The translations under genes were made by a program, and so were the position numbers. Source: Mucilaginibacter sp. (GTDB lineage Bacteria > Bacteroidota > Bacteroidia > Sphingobacteriales > Sphingobacteriaceae). From it: a DNA stretch of 64,000 bases. Under the pieces are notes generated by a model. That model had not been told where the DNA came from, made no database searches, and was given only the letters and a program-made list of their open reading frames with translations. The stretch covers positions 62,001 to 126,000 of the forward strand of contig JARLHA010000059.1 in assembly GCA_031292485.1 (NCBI GenBank), given 5' to 3'. Positions 60,616 through 64,000 of this stretch are shown here, in pieces (the first letter of the stretch is position 1; each line of letters opens with the position of its first letter).

Positions 60616-61495
60616 GGATGAAGGAACCCGGCGGCGGCGTATCCACAATATGCAACAACTCATTCAACTCTGAAGCTTTTTCAGCCGAACCGGCATGCTC
60701 ATAAGCGCTCACCAGGTTGCGCAATACCCTTTTTATGATATCGGTATTGGAACAAGGTTCGTAAAACTGCTTGTCGAATTTCAAATTCAGCTGTTTTAAA
60801 AACATATCCACATCCCTCCGGCCAAAAATAAAACCCTTGTTAAACGCATTGATATAGAATAATATTCCTCCTTCAAATTCACTCTGCATGGTTTCATCCA
60901 TATAAGCAAGGATAAAATGCTGCGGAAGATTAACGCCATATACAGGGATATCTAATTTTTGCGCAATGATGGAATAAATAATGGCCAGCGAGATTTGGTT
61001 GCCCTTTTTGGTTTCGAGCACCTGGCTGATATAGCTGTTTTGCGGGTCCTGGTGGTTGGCGGTATTGCCGCTGAAACCGTAAATATTATAAAAAACGTGG
61101 TTAATGAGCTTTACCTGTTCGGCCGGGCTGGCCTCGTTCATCATCTGTATCCAAATGTCGCGTTTAATGGCTTCTATCTGGTTAATTACTTTTTGTTCGT
61201 CAAGATCAGGATATTGGTAGCGGTTAATGATCAGTATGCCCTGCAAAAGATCAAACGCCCCGCCATGGAACCATAGGCGCAAGTCGTTTTTTACAATGCC
61301 GAATTGGATCTCGTGCACCAGGTTGGCTATCCGCTCCTGCTGAATGGGGTCAAAGGCTTCTTCCCATGCCGATTCCAGGTACGCTACGGCTTCGGGGCCA
61401 AATGAAAGCAGTTTTTCATGCACGTGTTCAAATATCTCCCTATCCGGATCGTCCAGTAAGCGTATCAGTGATTTTACTTCTGTTGGATTTATCAT
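60608..61495 (-). CDS. SirB1-like transglutaminase-fold protein
   Basis: 295 residues. The central domain (about 130-260) matches the transglutaminase-like core of SirB1: SQVLETKKGNQISLAIIYSIIAQKLDIPVYGVNLPQHFILAY, with the fold's histidine near residue 205. The N-terminal helices (1-120) are HEAT-like. The catalytic Cys is not clear in the segment QVLETKKGN, where the family uses it as a non-catalytic variant. SirB1-type proteins act in ways not fully known. It ends convergently with the 4-TM gene. Confidence 0.8.
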   Translation of the reverse strand: MINPTEVKSLIRLLDDPDREIFEHVHEKLLSFGPEAVAYLESAWEEAFDPIQQERIANLVHEIQFGIVKNDLRLWFHGGAFDLLQGILIINRYQYPDLDEQKVINQIEAIKRDIWIQMMNEASPAEQVKLINHVFYNIYGFSGNTANHQDPQNSYISQVLETKKGNQISLAIIYSIIAQKLDIPVYGVNLPQHFILAYMDETMQSEFEGGILFYINAFNKGFIFGRRDVDMFLKQLNLKFDKQFYEPCSNTDIIKRVLRNLVSAYEHAGSAEKASELNELLHIVDTPPPGSFILI

Positions 61496-61539
61496 GCTCT
61501 GTACTGCTAAAATACTAAACCTTTTATACTTTTACAACC

Positions 61540-62325
61540 ATGTTAAATTTAAGGTTTGCTAAAGAATACCTGCAGCACCGGTTTAAAGCAAAAACCAGGC
61601 ATGGCGTACACTCGCCCTTTGTTTACCGCTTGATTGATAAGGTAATTTACGATTTTACGCCTAAAAAAGTATACACAGATGTTGAAAGCCTGAGAAATCA
61701 ACTTTTAAATGACGAAAGGATAATCACCATTACCGACCTGGGCGCTGGTTCGCTGGTAAATAACAACCGCAAAAAAAAGATTGGCGACATTGCCAAAAAT
61801 GCTTTAAAACCACCTAAACTGGCGCAACTGCTTTACCGTTTGGCGGCCGACCTGCAACCTGCCAATATTATTGAATTAGGGACCTGTTTGGGTACCACCT
61901 CCGTCTACCTGCAAAATGCAAACCCCGCCGCAAAGGTTTATACGCTTGAGGGCTGCCCCGAAACGGCTGCTATCGCCCAAGAAACATTTGTAAAAGCCGG
62001 GGTTGCGAATATGGAATTGATCGTTGGAAATTTCGACAATACACTGCCGGGCGTCATCAAACGTCTTGAAAAACTGGACTTTGTTTTTGTTGACGGCAAT
62101 CACCAAAAAGATGCCACCCTTAAATATTTTGAATGGTGCCTGCCTAAAGTGCATGAAAACACGATGCTAATATTTGATGATATTTACTGGAGCGAAGGCA
62201 TGAAAGAAGCCTGGAACGAGATTAAAGCGCATCCGCAGGTTACCGTTACCGTTGATCTTTTTTGGATCGGCCTGGTGTTTTTCAAACCAGGGCGGGTGAA
62301 GGGGGATTTTTTGGTGCGTGTCTGA
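61540..62325 (+). CDS. class I SAM-dependent O-methyltransferase-like protein
   Basis: 261 residues. The Rossmann motif is NIIELGTCLGTTSVYLQ (about 109-125, Thr-Cys-Leu rather than Gly-x-Gly), followed by KVYTLEGCPE, FDNTLPGVIKRL and DFVFVDGNHQKDATLKYFE with the metal-binding aspartate and histidine, as in catechol-type O-methyltransferases. The N-terminal HGVHSPFVYRLI segment is typical of this Bacteroidota group. It is a monocistronic gene on the plus strand, divergent from the SirB1-like gene by 44 bp. The substrate is unknown. Confidence 0.82.
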   Translation: MLNLRFAKEYLQHRFKAKTRHGVHSPFVYRLIDKVIYDFTPKKVYTDVESLRNQLLNDERIITITDLGAGSLVNNNRKKKIGDIAKNALKPPKLAQLLYRLAADLQPANIIELGTCLGTTSVYLQNANPAAKVYTLEGCPETAAIAQETFVKAGVANMELIVGNFDNTLPGVIKRLEKLDFVFVDGNHQKDATLKYFEWCLPKVHENTMLIFDDIYWSEGMKEAWNEIKAHPQVTVTVDLFWIGLVFFKPGRVKGDFLVRV

Positions 62326-62397
62326 ACTAAGATGCGTAGGATTTTAGGATTTTTTTATTGGGTGCTTTAATTGATGGGGTTGAAAGAAGAAAAACCT

Positions 62398-62487
62398 GTC
62401 ATTGCGAGCGTAACGTGGCAATCGCGAACTTTGCATATCCGCCTGCAAAGTTCGCGATTGCTTCACTCGTACCTCGGTCGCAATGAC
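62398..62487. repeat. REP-like nested palindromic element
   Basis: Outer arms GTCATTGCGA (62398-62407) and TCGCAATGAC (62478-62487) enclose inner arms of 18 bp (62418-62435 and 62444-62461) with an 8-nt loop. Elements with the GTCATTGCGA start are widespread in Bacteroidota genomes (from general knowledge). It separates the methyltransferase gene from hisS. Confidence 0.85.
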
Positions 62488-62539
62488 AACGAAGGGTGAT
62501 TCTGTGTGATTGATACGTTCAAAAATCCGTAAATCATAT

Positions 62540-62547
62540 TACCTTTG
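62540..62547 (+). promoter_or_regulatory. -7 box of the hisS promoter
   Basis: TACCTTTG is a perfect TAnnTTTG match. It ends 5 bp before the hisS ATG, so the mRNA would be nearly leaderless. A TTC, one base off the TTG consensus, lies 19 bp upstream. Confidence 0.6.
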
Positions 62548-62552
62548 CGCCC

Positions 62553-63941
62553 ATGGCATCCATCAAACCATCAGTACCAAAAGGCACCCGCGATTTCTCG
62601 CCCACCGAAATGGTGAGGCGCAATTATATTTTTGATACCATTAAAAGTGTTTTCCGCAAATACGGGTACCAGCAGATAGAAACGCCTTCGATGGAAAACC
62701 TGTCGACCTTAACCGGTAAATATGGTGATGAGGGGGATAAGCTGATATTTAAAGTTTTGAACAGCGGTGATTATTGGAGTGATGCTGAAAGCAGGAAACT
62801 TAAAGATGGAAGCTTCAATTATAACTCGAAATCACTTTTGCCGGTAATCTCTGAAAAAGCCCTCCGTTACGATTTAACTGTTCCCTTCGCCCGGTACGTT
62901 GTACAGCACCAAAACGAGATCACTTTTCCGTTCAAACGTTTCCAGGTGCAGCCGGTTTGGCGCGCCGACAGGCCGCAAAAAGGCCGCTATCGCGAGTTTT
63001 ATCAATGTGATGCGGATGTGGTGGGTTCTGATTCTTTATTGAATGAGGCTGAGTTTGTGTTGATATATGACGAGGCTTTAAGCACGCTGGGATTAAAAGA
63101 TTTCACCATAAAAATAAATAACCGCAAAATACTGACTGGCATTGCGGAGATTATTGATAAAGCCGATAACATTATCGACCTTACCGTAGCGATTGATAAA
63201 CTGGATAAGATCGGACTGGATGGGGTGATCAAAGAATTGATGGAAAGAGGATTTTCAGCAGAGGACATCGAAAAGATAAAACCGGTTATCCTGCTCGAAG
63301 GTACCAATGAACAAAAACTGGAAAGCTTGCGCCTGGCTCTTATTAATTCGGATACCGGCCTGAAAGGTTGCGACGAGATTGAAACGGTATTCAACTATAT
63401 CGCAAACTGCAAACTGCAAACTGCCAACTTAGAGTTAGATATTACCCTTGCCCGTGGCTTAAACTATTATACCGGCGCTATCTTCGAGGTAAAAACCAAT
63501 GAAGTGGCTATGGGCAGCATCGGCGGCGGCGGCAGGTACGACGACCTTACCGGGATGTTCGGACTGAAAGGCCTTACGGGTGTCGGCATTTCTTTTGGCG
63601 CCGACAGGATCTATGATGTGATGGAAGAGTTGAACCTTTTCCCGGCCGAAACGTCTCAAACCACCCAATTGCTCATCTGCTGTTTTGATAAGGACGGCGA
63701 AAAATTTGGCTTCCCGATCATCCTGGAATTAAGGAAACAAGGCGTTAGCGCGGAGCTTTACCCTGCCGGGGCCAAGCTTAAAAAACAGCTGGACTATGCC
63801 AATGGCAAACATATCCCTTATGTAATCATCATCGGCAGCGAGGAAATTGAGAGCGGCCTCCTCACCTTAAAAAACATGGAAACCGGTGTGCAGGAAAAAC
63901 GTACCGTTGAGCAAATTATAGAAGGCAAAGGGAAGCTTTAA
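62553..63941 (+). CDS. hisS: histidyl-tRNA synthetase
   Basis: 462 residues, the usual length of bacterial HisRS. The class II motifs are present: motif 1 near [14 protein letters not shown], motif 2 [29 protein letters not shown], motif 3 [14 protein letters not shown] and [12 protein letters not shown], and the histidine-specific [15 protein letters not shown]. The C-terminal anticodon-binding domain begins about residue 375. It charges tRNA-His. A 28-bp CAAACTG-type heptad repeat lies inside the reading frame (63402-63429), giving the unusual linker segment [10 protein letters not shown]. Confidence 0.97.
   Translation: MASIKPSVPKGTRDFSPTEMVRRNYIFDTIKSVFRKYGYQQIETPSMENLSTLTGKYGDEGDKLIFKVLNSGDYWSDAESRKLKDGSFNYNSKSLLPVISEKALRYDLTVPFARYVVQHQNEITFPFKRFQVQPVWRADRPQKGRYREFYQCDADVVGSDSLLNEAEFVLIYDEALSTLGLKDFTIKINNRKILTGIAEIIDKADNIIDLTVAIDKLDKIGLDGVIKELMERGFSAEDIEKIKPVILLEGTNEQKLESLRLALINSDTGLKGCDEIETVFNYIANCKLQTANLELDITLARGLNYYTGAIFEVKTNEVAMGSIGGGGRYDDLTGMFGLKGLTGVGISFGADRIYDVMEELNLFPAETSQTTQLLICCFDKDGEKFGFPIILELRKQGVSAELYPAGAKLKKQLDYANGKHIPYVIIIGSEEIESGLLTLKNMETGVQEKRTVEQIIEGKGKL
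63402..63429 (+). repeat. heptad direct repeat inside hisS
   Basis: Four tandem 7-mers, GCAAACT three times and GCCAACT once. They encode a short linker between the catalytic insertion region and the [10 protein letters not shown] motif, and are probably a length-variable insertion. Confidence 0.8.
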
Positions 63942-64000
63942 GATAAATCCTAGCAACTTTCTCTGCGATCTTTGTGCCTCCTTTGCGCACTTTGCGGTTA
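63942..64000. other. right-edge intergenic sequence with CTTTGCG-type repeats
   Basis: The sequence TCTTTGTGCC-TCCTTTGCGC-ACTTTGCGG repeats a degenerate (C)TTTGnG unit about every 10 bp. It resembles a common Bacteroidota intergenic repeat and runs into the window edge; no gene begins here. Confidence 0.4.

Noticed and set aside
62398-62487. Possible CRISPR or rRNA-type structure
   Set aside because: It is one nested palindrome without repeated spacers or conserved RNA fold.
1-64000. Prophage, integrative element or insertion sequence
   Set aside because: No transposase, integrase, phage structural gene or attachment-site repeat is visible; the accessory locus shows no flanking direct repeats by eye.

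Overview
The window looks like chromosomal DNA of a Bacteroidota bacterium of the Sphingobacteriaceae type, close to Mucilaginibacter or Pedobacter. The reasons are a SusC/SusD pair, YceI/DUF5777 and DUF4266/DUF3570 gene sets, TAnnTTTG-type promoter boxes, moderate G+C and several palindromic interspersed repeats. The genus is an inference; there is no rRNA. I see no prophage, intact insertion sequence or CRISPR array.

Layout. 1-5.4 kb: an edge-truncated DUF4236 gene, a HicA toxin remnant, a glutathione peroxidase, then a pair made of a ThDP 2-keto-acid decarboxylase and an FAD L-amino-acid oxidase. 5.6-7.7 kb: divergent GH10 xylanase lipoprotein and DUF1080 protein. 7.8-9.9 kb: a three-gene sulfur module (sulfide:quinone oxidoreductase, TusE/DsrC-like carrier, DsrE-like protein). 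10.1-10.3 kb: tRNA-Pro(GGG). 10.3-19.5 kb: a minus-strand locus SusC, SusD, two tiny membrane proteins, a fatty-acid hydroxylase/sterol desaturase, an arylsulfatase and its formylglycine-generating enzyme. 20.3-23.6 kb: an ECF sigma factor operon (sigma, anti-sigma/beta-barrel fusion, YceI, DUF5777 barrel).

23.9-48.7 kb is the accessory core: a surface-glycan locus (glycosyltransferases, flippase, two O-antigen ligase/polymerase-like proteins, nucleotidyltransferase), a minus-strand operon of three radical SAM enzymes and two methyltransferases, a plus-strand methyltransferase/amidohydrolase/glycosyltransferase set, a glycosyltransferase/ABC exporter pair and a stand-alone A-PCP-TE synthetase. 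A spaced motif, GGCAAC(C/T)-N16-CG, occurs in front of the sigma gene and five other intergenic sites in this region, with a weaker seventh copy. It has the layout of an ECF promoter, so I infer that the adjacent sigma factor controls itself and most of the glycan/secondary-metabolite locus. This is the most interesting feature of the window.

49.2-64 kb: NHL and PQQ-like beta-propeller lipoproteins; an ApbE/DUF4266/DUF3570 operon and a thioredoxin gene that share an upstream element about 75 bp long; cytochrome b561 and outer-membrane protein genes; an OmpR-type two-component system (TTG start) preceded by two inverted copies of a TGAAG-N6-TGAAG box; housekeeping genes (SirB1-like protein, methyltransferase, hisS). 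Five small ORFs are reported, three of them found by translating intergenic DNA by hand (14562-14735, 55736-55834, 59918-60049).
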